From Chitinispirillaceae bacterium (GTDB lineage Bacteria; Fibrobacterota; Chitinivibrionia; Chitinivibrionales; Chitinispirillaceae), in assembly GCA_016929595.1 (NCBI GenBank), contig JAFGIN010000049.1:62001-126000 (forward strand): a stretch of DNA of 64,000 nt, read 5' to 3'. A program made the position numbers and the translations under genes. The notes beneath the pieces are model-generated. The model ran no database searches. It had not been told where the DNA came from and saw only the letters and a list, made by a program, of their open reading frames with translations. This document shows positions 1 to 8,791 of the stretch, one piece after another (the stretch's first letter is position 1; each line of letters opens with the position of its first letter).

Positions 1-2110
1 GTTGCTTGATGATGAATCTGATGGAATGAAGGTGCAGAGTAAAGTAGCTATTACCGATTACGGTAAGCTCGATACAAACTGGAAGTACTTCATGATTCCG
101 ATGAAAAGTTTTCAGGATCAGGGTAAATACTGGGACGAGAATAAAAAAGCTGAAGTGCTTGGTGATGTGATGTGGAATCAGATTAACGAAATCCGTTTCT
201 CGACTAACAAAAGTGAGAACAAGGTGTCGGGTGATTCAGTCGTTTTCTACATTGATCAAATTTCTTTCATCGATAGCATTCCAGGATATGTAGATCCCGA
301 TGAATACTGGGCTGCATTTAACTCAAAACTGCCGGATGTACTCATCGATGATTTTGAGGATGATACAAAAAACAAATTCTGGGAGGGGAATCAGGGTCCG
401 AAATCCGAGATCCGTGGTGAGATTGTAAAGAGTGGTGCAGAGAATGGCGGGAAGAATGCTCTTGCAGTCATATACAGAATGGGTGACTATTGTGATATGG
501 TTTTCGATTTTCAGAAGACCTCTTCACCTGCGGAATTTCGTGACTGGACAAAGCACTGGGGCATTAAATTTGATATGTATACGGACAAACCGTATCAGGG
601 TATCAACGTTCAGGTCAATGATGCCGGTATGGAGGTATTTATAGCCACTGCGGGATGTGCAAAGGGGTGGCATGAAGTTATTGTTCCTTTTAAGGCTTTT
701 TACAAGTTTCCCTACTGGCAGCCACCCGAAGCTGTACAGAACGGAAAGTTTGATATGGAAAATATTATAACGATGGACTTTAAACCATCAGGTGAAGGAA
801 CAAGCGGTACCTATCTGATTGACAATATTCGTCTCACAAATGACAGGGAGGCAAAGAAAGTGGCGGCTCCCGAAAAAGTTGCCTTGAAACTCACTGCTGA
901 TCCTTCAGTAGTAGTAACAGAAAAGATTAATGATGGTGTCTTTGGTATTAACGCAGCACTATGGGATGGTGATATGTTAAAACCGGCAACCATTCAGTAT
1001 GTTAAAGACGTAAATCATGCTGTTTTGAGATATCCGGGGGGATTGAGAGCTGATGATGATCATTGGGAAGAGATCCTCAATAAAAAGGACTGGATGGTCG
1101 ATGTCGATGAATTTTTAGAATTCTGTAAACAAACGAATACAACGCCTATGTTTACAGTCAATTTCGGCTCAGGTACTCCTGAAGAGGCTGCAAAATGGGT
1201 AAAGCATGTCAATGTTGATTTGAAAGCGAATGTCAAATACTGGGAAGTCGGAAATGAACTTTATGGAGACTGGCATCCATTCCATTGCACCGGTGAAGAA
1301 TATGGTAAAAAGGCTGCAGAATTTATCAAGGCTATGAAGGCTGTTGACCCAACTATAATTGTTACAACGGTCTGGGTTCTTGAAGGTACATGGAACAAGG
1401 ATGTTTTCCAGTACACAAAAGAGCTTGCAGATGGAGTCAATGTGCATCATTACCCGCAGCATGCCGGTGAAGAAAATGATGCCGGATTACTTGCTGCTCC
1501 CAATAGCCTTGATGAGATCATTCCAGGTGTTAAAAAGCAGTTGGAGGAGTGGGGTGTGCCTGGGAAGAAGTATGAAATATGGCTTACAGAGTGGAATTCT
1601 GTCGATTTTAAACCAGGTCCGCAGACTCTTGGGATAGTCAATGCGCTTTTTGTAGCAGACTACCTTGGAAAACTTGCGGTGCACAATATCGAGCAGGCAT
1701 CCTACTGGGATATACATAATGATATCACCGAGCAGGGTGGCGACTATGGGTATCTGTCAAGGACTGGAGCTCCCGATGGTGATAATATTCCTCGTCCGTC
1801 ATATTGGGCATTTAAACTTGCCAGTGAAAGTCTCAGAGGTAAGTTGTTAAAATCTTCAAGTGGTAATGAAGACGTTTCGACCTATCTTACAGAGAAAAAT
1901 GGAAAGAAAACGCTCATGATCGTTAACAAAAAGCCGGAAACAAAAGCTGCTATTACAATCTCTGTACCGGGTTTCACGGGTAACGCAGTTGTTAAACAGC
2001 TGAGAAAAGATAATATGAAACAGGGTTACACCAGTGAAAACGTAACCATATCAAAAAATCATGTGATAACAGTACCGGCATATTCTGTTACTTCTATTTC
2101 GCTGCAATAA
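1..2110 (+). CDS. Secreted glycoside hydrolase with carbohydrate-binding modules, GH51-like (5' truncated)
   Basis: The frame is open to the left edge, so the N-terminus, including any signal peptide, is missing and the first visible codon is not a start. About residues 1-95 and 110-280 look like two CBM11-like beta-sandwich modules, each ending in an 'IDxI' strand. Residues about 300-620 form a TIM-barrel hydrolase of the clan A type. The motif 'WEVGNE' gives the probable acid/base Glu419 and 'WLTEWNS' the probable nucleophile Glu530 (counted from the visible start). The pattern fits alpha-L-arabinofuranosidase-like GH51 or related families; the exact family and substrate cannot be read by eye. 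A small beta domain closes the protein. It lies just upstream of a GH94 phosphorylase but is separated from it by a terminator, so the two are functionally related rather than one transcript. Confidence 0.75.
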   Translation, partial: LLDDESDGMKVQSKVAITDYGKLDTNWKYFMIPMKSFQDQGKYWDENKKAEVLGDVMWNQINEIRFSTNKSENKVSGDSVVFYIDQISFIDSIPGYVDPDEYWAAFNSKLPDVLIDDFEDDTKNKFWEGNQGPKSEIRGEIVKSGAENGGKNALAVIYRMGDYCDMVFDFQKTSSPAEFRDWTKHWGIKFDMYTDKPYQGINVQVNDAGMEVFIATAGCAKGWHEVIVPFKAFYKFPYWQPPEAVQNGKFDMENIITMDFKPSGEGTSGTYLIDNIRLTNDREAKKVAAPEKVALKLTADPSVVVTEKINDGVFGINAALWDGDMLKPATIQYVKDVNHAVLRYPGGLRADDDHWEEILNKKDWMVDVDEFLEFCKQTNTTPMFTVNFGSGTPEEAAKWVKHVNVDLKANVKYWEVGNELYGDWHPFHCTGEEYGKKAAEFIKAMKAVDPTIIVTTVWVLEGTWNKDVFQYTKELADGVNVHHYPQHAGEENDAGLLAAPNSLDEIIPGVKKQLEEWGVPGKKYEIWLTEWNSVDFKPGPQTLGIVNALFVADYLGKLAVHNIEQASYWDIHNDITEQGGDYGYLSRTGAPDGDNIPRPSYWAFKLASESLRGKLLKSSSGNEDVSTYLTEKNGKKTLMIVNKKPETKAAITISVPGFTGNAVVKQLRKDNMKQGYTSENVTISKNHVITVPAYSVTSISLQ

Positions 2111-2134
2111 AAAAAAAAGTTGAAAAAACTCAGG

Positions 2135-2172
2135 AATGCTTCTGTCATGAATATGGCAGAAGCATTTTTTTT
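2135..2172 (+). terminator. Rho-independent terminator after the glycoside hydrolase
   Basis: A perfect 10-bp stem (2135-2144 with 2157-2166) and a 12-nt loop are followed directly by a run of eight T. It lies 25 bases after the hydrolase stop codon. Confidence 0.85.
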
Positions 2173-2340
2173 CGAGTACATATGAGGTAAGAAATTAACA
2201 GAAAATCCTAACTTCATCACAGTTATTATTTATTTTCATACATGTTTCAATCTCTGGATAATAACTAAATAAAATAAAAACTAACACCAGTGAGTGATGC
2301 CGCATCACTCATTGGAAATTTTACAGAAAGGGTCTATACA

Positions 2341-4749
2341 ATGAAATACGGTTATTTTGATGATGCAGCCCGGGAGTATGTAATAACCAACCCGAAAACC
2401 CCGGTTAAATGGATCAATTACATTGGTACACTTTCATTTGGCGGTTTTGTTGACCATACCGGAGGTGCCCTTGTCTGTAAAGGTGACCCGTCACTGAACA
2501 GAATTACAAAATATATACAGCAGATGCCATCATCGGATTTCAAAGGTGAGACGCTCTATGTAAGAATTAAAGATGGCAGCTCTTACAAAATTTTTTCACC
2601 GTTTTTTGTGCCTACACTGGATAACTACGATAAGTATGAATGTCATGTGGGTCTGGGTTATAACCGGATTGTATCTGAGTTTTATGGAGTGAGAACAGAA
2701 TGTACCATTTTTATTCCCGTAGATAATGAAGTAGAGATCAGGGATATCAGGGTTACGAATATTTCTGGTAAACCACTTGAAATTGATCTTATTCCGGTGA
2801 TAGAGTACACTCACTTTGATGCTGTAAAGCAGTTTAATAATGCTGACTGGGTACCGCAGACAATGCAATGTCGCCACAGCTCTGATAAGAACGGTCATTG
2901 TGTTCTTATTCAGTATCCGTTCATGATGCGTGATATTCGTGTAAACTATTTTACATCAAATCTTGAAGCTTCTTCGTTTGAGACAGATCGTAAAAGATTT
3001 TTAGGAGAAAATGAATACGGCACCTGGGTGCACCCTGTTTCTCTGGACGGTGAGGAACTCAGCAGCAAAGAAGCTGAACGCGGTGATATCATCTCTGCAT
3101 TGATGCACCATCTTGGAATACTGAAACCGGGTGAGCAGAGACGTTGTATCACGCAGTTGGGACAGAAAGCAAGTCTTGAAACGGCAATGCCCGAGATTAA
3201 ATTTTTCAGGGATCCTTTGAATGTCGATGCTGCACTAGGAAAGATGGCTGCTTTTTACCAGGAAATGCTTGCGACAATGAAGGTAACAACGCCGGATGCC
3301 GGAATGAACAGTATGCTTAACGTCCACAATCCACGTCAGTGTTTCATTACGTTTAACTGGTCAAGGTACTTATCCTACTATCAATTAGGAATGGGCAGTC
3401 GCGGTCTTGGATTCCGGGACAGTTCACAGGATGTAATGGGAGTAATTGACAGAATCCCTGAGCGTTCAAAAGACCTGCTGGTAAAGTTGTTGTCAGTGCA
3501 GAATCCGCAGGGTAATGCGATGCATCAGTTCAATCCTTTAAGTATGGAGGCTTCTAACGGTGATGCGCATGAAATGCCGGACAGACCACAATATTATGGT
3601 GATGATCATTTGTGGATTGTTTATGCTGTTATAACCTACCTCAAAGAAACCGGAGATATGGAGTTTCTTAATCAGATCGTACCCTTTTACAAAGGAAAAA
3701 AGGATCCTGTTCAGGAAAAAGGTACGGTTCTGGAGCATTTAACCAGATCGCTTGCGTTTACTAAGGCAAATACCGGTAAGCATGGTCTGCCCCTGCTTGG
3801 GTTTGCAGACTGGAACGATACGGTAAACCTTCCTACTGGTGCAGAATCGATATTCAATGCGTGCCTTTACGGAAGAGCTCTTCAGGAAATGATTGACCTT
3901 GCAAAAAAACTGGGGAAAAACGATTGGGTTGAACAGTACTGCAACGATTATGAAGCTATGAAAAAAGTGGTTAATGAAAATGCATGGGATGGTGAATGGT
4001 ATGCACGTTATTACACGGCTGAAGGGACACCTCTTGGTTCAAACAGCAACGAACATGGAAAGATCTATCTTAATGCACAATCCTGGCCGGTTTTTGCAGG
4101 TTTTGCAACTCCTGAAAAAGCAACTAAAGCACTTGAATCTGCAAGGGCAAAACTCAATACAAAGAATGGTCTGAAACTAAGCTGGCCTGGTTTTAACGGC
4201 TTTGATTCAACAAAAGGTGGCATTACCACGTATCCTCCGGGAGCGAAAGAAAATGGTGGAATATTCCTTCATACAAATCCCTGGATGATGATTGCTGAAA
4301 CATTGATGGGTAATGGTGATCGGGCTTTTGAGTATTACGATCAGATTAACCCTGCAAAGAAGAATGAAATTATTGATGAGTATGAGTGTGAGCCTTATGT
4401 GTATGCACAGAATATTCTTGCCGATGAACATCCATTGTTTGGTCTTGGACGGAACAGCTGGCTCTCAGGAACATCGTCCTGGACATATCAGGCATCAACT
4501 AAATATATCCTTGGAATACAGCCGGCTTTTGAGGGATTGAAAGTTGACCCATGCATACCATCATCGTGGGATGGTTTCAAGGTAGAAAGAAAGTTTCGTA
4601 ACGCGACATATGCAATCAATGTGAAAAATCCTTCACATGTTTGCAAGGGAGTAGCGTCTATATCTGTCAATGGTGAGCAGGTAAAAGGAAACGTTATACC
4701 TTTTGTAAATGATGGCCAGACGGCTGTTGTTGAAGTGGTTCTTGGGTAA
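2341..4749 (+). CDS. GH94 disaccharide phosphorylase (cellobiose/chitobiose phosphorylase type)
   Basis: This 802-residue cytosolic enzyme has the family's hallmark N-terminus 'MKYGYFDDAAREYVITNP'. The start at 2341 is preferred over the in-frame GTG at 2290 because AGAAAGGG sits just upstream and the family normally begins here. GH94 enzymes split a beta-linked disaccharide with phosphate into a sugar 1-phosphate and a free sugar. The motif 'ADWNDT' places the predicted general acid at Asp490, the same number as in Cellvibrio gilvus cellobiose phosphorylase, and 'YGDDHLW' is another conserved block. The length matches the family (about 800). Cellobiose and diacetylchitobiose phosphorylases are close relatives and cannot be separated with confidence here. 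There is no signal peptide, so it would act on an imported disaccharide and save ATP. Confidence 0.9.
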   Translation: MKYGYFDDAAREYVITNPKTPVKWINYIGTLSFGGFVDHTGGALVCKGDPSLNRITKYIQQMPSSDFKGETLYVRIKDGSSYKIFSPFFVPTLDNYDKYECHVGLGYNRIVSEFYGVRTECTIFIPVDNEVEIRDIRVTNISGKPLEIDLIPVIEYTHFDAVKQFNNADWVPQTMQCRHSSDKNGHCVLIQYPFMMRDIRVNYFTSNLEASSFETDRKRFLGENEYGTWVHPVSLDGEELSSKEAERGDIISALMHHLGILKPGEQRRCITQLGQKASLETAMPEIKFFRDPLNVDAALGKMAAFYQEMLATMKVTTPDAGMNSMLNVHNPRQCFITFNWSRYLSYYQLGMGSRGLGFRDSSQDVMGVIDRIPERSKDLLVKLLSVQNPQGNAMHQFNPLSMEASNGDAHEMPDRPQYYGDDHLWIVYAVITYLKETGDMEFLNQIVPFYKGKKDPVQEKGTVLEHLTRSLAFTKANTGKHGLPLLGFADWNDTVNLPTGAESIFNACLYGRALQEMIDLAKKLGKNDWVEQYCNDYEAMKKVVNENAWDGEWYARYYTAEGTPLGSNSNEHGKIYLNAQSWPVFAGFATPEKATKALESARAKLNTKNGLKLSWPGFNGFDSTKGGITTYPPGAKENGGIFLHTNPWMMIAETLMGNGDRAFEYYDQINPAKKNEIIDEYECEPYVYAQNILADEHPLFGLGRNSWLSGTSSWTYQASTKYILGIQPAFEGLKVDPCIPSSWDGFKVERKFRNATYAINVKNPSHVCKGVASISVNGEQVKGNVIPFVNDGQTAVVEVVLG

Positions 4750-4798
4750 AAGAAAATTTATCCTGAACCCCAGGCTGGCTGCAGGGTACTAAAATATG

Positions 4799-4831
4799 AG
4801 TCTGAAAAATGCTCGCTGCGTTTTTCAGACT
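4799..4831 (+). terminator. Hairpin downstream of the GH94 gene
   Basis: An 11-bp perfect stem (4799-4809 with 4821-4831) encloses an 11-nt loop. The ends of the stem are A- and T-rich, but the following tract is only TTT then C-rich. It may act as a weak terminator or an mRNA-stabilising 3' hairpin. Confidence 0.5.
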
Positions 4832-4844
4832 TTCCCCTCTGATA

Positions 4845-4931
4845 CGCGAAAATGAGAGGGTGTAAGAATATAGATCTGATAACCCTGTACCTGTCCTTGT
4901 AGTTTATTTCTTACAACCCTCTTTTTTCGCG
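4845..4931. repeat. 24-bp near-perfect inverted repeat in the 4750-5194 intergenic region
   Basis: The arms are 4845-4868 and 4908-4931, matching at 22 of 24 positions, with a 39-nt spacer. The right arm runs into a T-rich stretch (GTTTTTTT), so the structure could end the phosphorylase transcript. The rest of 4750-5194 is AT-rich and shows no convincing gene; it presumably holds the promoter of the sensor-phosphatase gene. Confidence 0.65.
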
Positions 4932-5194
4932 TTTTTTTACACCAGATAGTTCAATTTTTTTGTTTAATTCCACGCCTGATTCAAAGTCCCCGCACTTTAT
5001 TACACATAAAAGGTTTGCTCACTGGAACGTTATTAAAAATGTAATTATATTTTATTAATAGTGAGGCCAGGAGAGTGAGCATTACTATTTTTGTGTACAG
5101 GGCCTGTTATGTACTATGTATTTAAAACGCATGTAATGACAGGGCTGTTACTACAGAATCCTTTTGAAACAACAAATATGAAAGAATAAATGCG

Positions 5195-7798
5195 ATGGAT
5201 GAGATTGGAAATGTTTTCAGCTCTGAAGATATGCCAAATAAGAGTAGTCCAGCAATTGGTTTCCTGACTGAAAGTTTGAACAGCTTTTATCAGTCTTATA
5301 TCTGGATGGGTGCTTCAGAGGAGGCAGTGAAGCGTGGATATACATTACAATGTTTTGCTGGTGGTTCTCTGAAAAATTCTCCGTGGGATCAATTTGAACC
5401 ACAGCGCAACACCATTTATAATTTCATAAATACCAGACAGTTGAAGGGCTTGATCGTTGCGGGGTCGCTGGGGAATTTTGTCACTGAAGAGGAGTTTGCA
5501 CAATTCTATTCACGGTTTACCAGCATTCCGATGGTTTGCCTTGGACCTGAAATAAAATCTGTACCTGCGATAGTTGTTGACAATGTTAAAGGTATGCGCG
5601 ATCTTGTCGCGCATCTGGTTGAGGTACACTCATGTTCGAAGATCGCTTTTTTAAGAGGACCGCAGGGAAATCAGGAAGCTGAGCAGCGGTATCAAAGTTT
5701 CAGAGACGCTTTACTTAAGCATGGAATACAACCAGAAGAACGGCTGATTGTTCCGGGCGATTTCAGCAGAGAAGCAGGCGTAAAAGCTGTTCAGTACCTC
5801 TATAACAGCAAGTTACATTTTGATGCACTTGTATGTGCAAATGATGATATGGCGCTCGGTGCGCTGAAAATGTTTCATGAACTGCATATCAAAGTACCCG
5901 ATGAAGTTCTTCTTGCCGGATTTGATGACATTGAGGAGTGTTCGTTTTCATCGCCTCCTTTGACAACGGTACACCAGCCGCTTTTTGAAATGGGTGCCCG
6001 GGCAGTTGATGCGATTATCGAGCAGATTGATTCGGGAAAGATTCAGGAGTCAATTGTTGTTCCTGCGACAATAGCAGCAAGGCATTCCTGCGGATGTTAT
6101 CAACGTAGCGCCAACCCTGCAGGATTATTCGATTCCGTCGGGGATAGAATCGATGAAACCTCGAAAAGTGCGATAAAAAAAGAACTTGTATCAATTATCT
6201 GCTCTATCAGTAAAAATGGCCGGAAATTGATTGAAGAGGCACAGGTTTCCGATATCGCTGAACTGTTTTGTAATGTTGTTGAAACATCCGGGCATGGCTC
6301 AGGGCGGCTGTTACAGTTACTTTCAAGAACGGCCTGGGCGCTTGCCTTGCTTGGTGGAGATGTGACCCGACTGGTTCATGCGGTTGCAGTGATGCGGCAA
6401 TTTATTTCATCACTATACAAACAATCGGTACTACCGGTGTATCTTGAAGATCTCATTCAAAATGCAGAGCTCGCTATTGTCGATGCTGTTACCAGGGCTC
6501 AGGCACACCGAAGGATGGATGTTGACCGGCACTCGATTCTTCTGCGTGATGCAGGTCAGTCGATTGCTTCTGCTTTTGACCTTGACTACCTGCTGGATGT
6601 AATTGCCACCGAAGTTATAAAAATGAATATCTCGGGCTGCTGGGTTGCTCTTTATGATAACCCTGAGCGTTCATTGCGAAATTTGAGACTGGCTCTTGAA
6701 GTCGTTGATGGGAGGAGGCTCTCTATCAACCCCATTCAGTCAGTATTTACAATTCCCGATATCTGTCCGGATAACTCCATACTTACAGATATCCCGCGTT
6801 CGCTTTTGATTGAGCCTCTCTTTTTCAGGGATGATCAGATCGGGATAATCATTTTTGATGTTAAAAACTGTATGATCGGATACACGTATGAGGTGTTGCG
6901 GTTGCATTTAAGTAGTGCTCTCAAAGGTGCGCTTCTTGTCAGAAAAGTACAGGAGCAGGCACAGGCGCTTGAGATCGCAAACCGTCAGTTGCAGAAATTA
7001 AGAGATTCTGAGCATGCCTATCTTGAAGGGATAAAGCATGAACTTGAACTGGGACGGGAAATTCAGGCAAGCTTTCTGCCCCGTGAGATGCCCAATATTA
7101 AAGGGTGGGAACTCTGTCCTGCGTTTCAGCCGGCACGCGCGGTCTCTGGAGATTTTTATGATGTGTTCATGATGCCGGATGGAAAACTGATACTGGTCAT
7201 CTCGGATGTCTCGGGAAAAGATGTCGGAGCTGCACTGTTCATGGCCCTTATCAAGACACTTATACGGGCACTGGCAGAGCAGGCGCTTAGTGGTGCTGCG
7301 CATCCGCTTGATGCGATTCAATTAACAAATCACTATCTGATAAATCATCACTACGGAAACAATGGCCGTTATATGTATGCTACCTGTTTTATGGCACAGC
7401 TTGACTTTGAAAGAAACAGAGTCACCTATGTAAATGCAGGCCATAACCCGCCTGCGTTGATTACCAGTGATGGAGTTGTTCGCCACTGGATTGAACCTAC
7501 AGGGCCGGCAGTCGGTATTATCCCCGAAGGAAAATTTGAAATGAAAGAAATTGCCATGGAACCGGGAGAGCTGCTGTTTTGTTATACTGATGGAATAACC
7601 GAGGCCAGGAGTCCTGATGGATCACTGTTTTCCAAAAAGCGCCTTGCATCAATTCTCTCTCAGAAAATTATTTCTGCTTCAGATATTGTCAATCAGGTTG
7701 ATGAGGCTGTCAAGATACATGGCGCAGGAAAACCGCCCTTTGATGACATTACCATTCTTGCTTTGCGAAGAAAAGGTCTCGGTGAGGATGACGGATGA
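5195..7798 (+). CDS. LacI-type sugar-binding sensor fused to SpoIIE/PP2C-like phosphatase
   Basis: This 867-residue protein has three parts. Residues about 20-305 match the periplasmic-binding-protein-like effector domain of LacI/GalR regulators ('AFLRGP', 'FDALVCANDDMALGAL', 'LLAGFDD'), but there is no DNA-binding HTH and no signal peptide or membrane segment. The part ends in 'RHSCGC', seen in related sensor fusions. A middle region (about 320-600) looks helical then GAF-like. A coiled coil leads into a PPM/SpoIIE phosphatase (about 635-865) with the metal-binding blocks 'SGDFYD', 'SDVSGKD', 'YTDGITEAR' and 'FDDIT'. The likely role is a cytosolic sugar-sensing Ser/Thr phosphatase acting on an anti-sigma-antagonist-like partner not seen in this window. 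It lies downstream of glycan-degradation genes. The following small gene overlaps its stop by four bases. Confidence 0.85.
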   Translation: MDEIGNVFSSEDMPNKSSPAIGFLTESLNSFYQSYIWMGASEEAVKRGYTLQCFAGGSLKNSPWDQFEPQRNTIYNFINTRQLKGLIVAGSLGNFVTEEEFAQFYSRFTSIPMVCLGPEIKSVPAIVVDNVKGMRDLVAHLVEVHSCSKIAFLRGPQGNQEAEQRYQSFRDALLKHGIQPEERLIVPGDFSREAGVKAVQYLYNSKLHFDALVCANDDMALGALKMFHELHIKVPDEVLLAGFDDIEECSFSSPPLTTVHQPLFEMGARAVDAIIEQIDSGKIQESIVVPATIAARHSCGCYQRSANPAGLFDSVGDRIDETSKSAIKKELVSIICSISKNGRKLIEEAQVSDIAELFCNVVETSGHGSGRLLQLLSRTAWALALLGGDVTRLVHAVAVMRQFISSLYKQSVLPVYLEDLIQNAELAIVDAVTRAQAHRRMDVDRHSILLRDAGQSIASAFDLDYLLDVIATEVIKMNISGCWVALYDNPERSLRNLRLALEVVDGRRLSINPIQSVFTIPDICPDNSILTDIPRSLLIEPLFFRDDQIGIIIFDVKNCMIGYTYEVLRLHLSSALKGALLVRKVQEQAQALEIANRQLQKLRDSEHAYLEGIKHELELGREIQASFLPREMPNIKGWELCPAFQPARAVSGDFYDVFMMPDGKLILVISDVSGKDVGAALFMALIKTLIRALAEQALSGAAHPLDAIQLTNHYLINHHYGNNGRYMYATCFMAQLDFERNRVTYVNAGHNPPALITSDGVVRHWIEPTGPAVGIIPEGKFEMKEIAMEPGELLFCYTDGITEARSPDGSLFSKKRLASILSQKIISASDIVNQVDEAVKIHGAGKPPFDDITILALRRKGLGEDDG

Positions 7799-8115
7799 AA
7801 ACTCATGCCAGTATCGATAAGAAGAGTATTTTGCTGGCACAGGCTGTTGTTAAAAAAATCGATGCTGATCCAGAGCATGGTGGTATTGTAAAAGCACGAT
7901 TAAACTGTCAGAGGTGGTTAAAAAACGGACAATCTGCTGCAATTCAGGAGTGGCTCCAAATCCTGAACGGACCATGGGAAGAGATTCGTTCTGTGCTGCT
8001 TGATCAATCAGAAAATGGGTGCAGGCTCAGGCAAAGTAATCCTTTTTGTGGTATTATAAGCAATCGGGAACGTTGGAAAATCTATAAGGAATATCAGCAC
8101 CATGAAAATTTATGA
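7795..8115 (+). CDS. Small protein resembling the partner of DUF6036-type nucleotidyltransferases
   Basis: This is a 106-residue soluble protein whose ATG overlaps the previous stop (ATGA). The C-terminal half has the pattern 'AIQEWLQIL-GPWEEIRSVLLD-SE-G-RLRQSNPF-GII--RERW-IYK', recalled from small genes placed directly upstream of AbiEii/DUF6036-like nucleotidyltransferases in toxin-antitoxin-like pairs. The gene itself looks intact. Its 3' end overlaps the start of a truncated reading frame matching the N-terminus of such a nucleotidyltransferase. The family link is from memory of the pattern, not from a search. Confidence 0.6.
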   Translation: MKTHASIDKKSILLAQAVVKKIDADPEHGGIVKARLNCQRWLKNGQSAAIQEWLQILNGPWEEIRSVLLDQSENGCRLRQSNPFCGIISNRERWKIYKEYQHHENL

Positions 8116-8200
8116 GCTTGAGTATATAATTCGTGCTGCTGGAGCAATTACCGGCTCAAAAGAGATAATAATTATTGGAAGTCAGGCAATCCTGGGTTGA
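8102..8200 (+). pseudogene. Truncated nucleotidyltransferase (DUF6036/AbiEii-like), N-terminal remnant
   Basis: An ATG at 8102 opens a frame overlapping the previous gene by 14 bases. It reads as 'MKIYELEYIIRAAGAI' and then '-EIIIIGSQAILG' before a TGA at 8198-8200. 'IIGSQAILG' matches the GSQ-type start of the nucleotidyltransferase fold. The rest of the protein, including the catalytic Asp residues, is absent, and downstream DNA belongs to an unrelated gene. The overlap geometry is typical of an intact two-gene pair, so this looks like a deletion remnant. Confidence 0.6.
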
Positions 8201-8245
8201 TAGAAAAATCAAATAATTAAGGTGTTTACAGAGTGAGGTGGTATC

Positions 8246-8521
8246 ATGATCAATGCAATTGTGCTTATAAATACGGAACGGGATAAGGTTAATCTGGTTG
8301 GAGAAAAGCTGGCGAGTATTGAGGGGGTCAGCGAAGTGTACTCTGTCAGTGGGAGGTTTGATCTGGTTGCAATTCTGCGATTGGCTGAAAATGAGGATCT
8401 GTCAGATCTTATAACTGATAAAATGACAAAAATCGATGGGATCACTAAAACAGAATCGATGATCGCGTTTAAAACTCTTTCAAAATATGATCTGGAGAGA
8501 ATGTTTGGAATCGGTGAGTGA
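8246..8521 (+). CDS. Stand-alone Lrp/AsnC ligand-binding (RAM) domain protein
   Basis: This 91-residue protein consists only of the alpha/beta RAM domain usually found at the C-terminus of Lrp/AsnC regulators. 'AIVLINTERDKV' forms the first strand, 'IEGVSEVYSVSGRFDLVAILR' the central signature, and 'IDGITKTESMIAFKTL' the last strand. There is no DNA-binding domain. Stand-alone RAM proteins bind amino acids and can oligomerise, sometimes modulating full-length Lrp proteins. The start is supported by GAGGTGG just upstream of the ATG. Confidence 0.85.
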   Translation: MINAIVLINTERDKVNLVGEKLASIEGVSEVYSVSGRFDLVAILRLAENEDLSDLITDKMTKIDGITKTESMIAFKTLSKYDLERMFGIGE

Positions 8522-8525
8522 CAAT

Positions 8526-8712
8526 CGCCGCGCGTCCCCCCTGAATTATGCTTAGGCCTTAACATAACGCTGCTCCCGCCTTCGGGATGACACATTCGAC
8601 AAGCTCAGTGCACCGCACATTCGACAAGCTCAGTGCACCGCACATCCAACAGGCGCAGTGCACCGCCCGGACTGATGTCATTAGCTCCATATTGTTTATG
8701 TATCATCGGGAA
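8526..8712. repeat. Dispersed intergenic repeat, copy A, with a 25-bp tandem triplication
   Basis: A GC-rich non-coding stretch contains about three tandem copies of a 25-bp unit (about 8588-8665) with core TTCGACAAGCTCAGTGCACC; the third copy is diverged. The flanks (CTGAAT-ATG, GGCCT, GCTCCCGC-CTCGGGATGACA-ATTCGACAAGC, then TTAGC-CCA-ATTGTTT) recur in order at 14188-14330, so both belong to one repeat family. No coding potential was seen. Confidence 0.7.
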
Positions 8713-8740
8713 CAGCAGTTTCTCAAATGACAATCTGGGA

Positions 8741-8770
8741 TAAAATAAAAAGGGGACTTTCGTCCCCTTG
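8741..8770 (-). terminator. Terminator of the 200-residue secreted protein gene
   Basis: An 8-bp GC-rich stem (8750-8757 with 8762-8769) and a 4-nt loop are followed, on the minus strand, by a T-rich tract. It lies 22 bases after the stop of the minus-strand gene. Confidence 0.85.
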
Positions 8771-8791
8771 ATTAACATGTCAGATTCGTGA

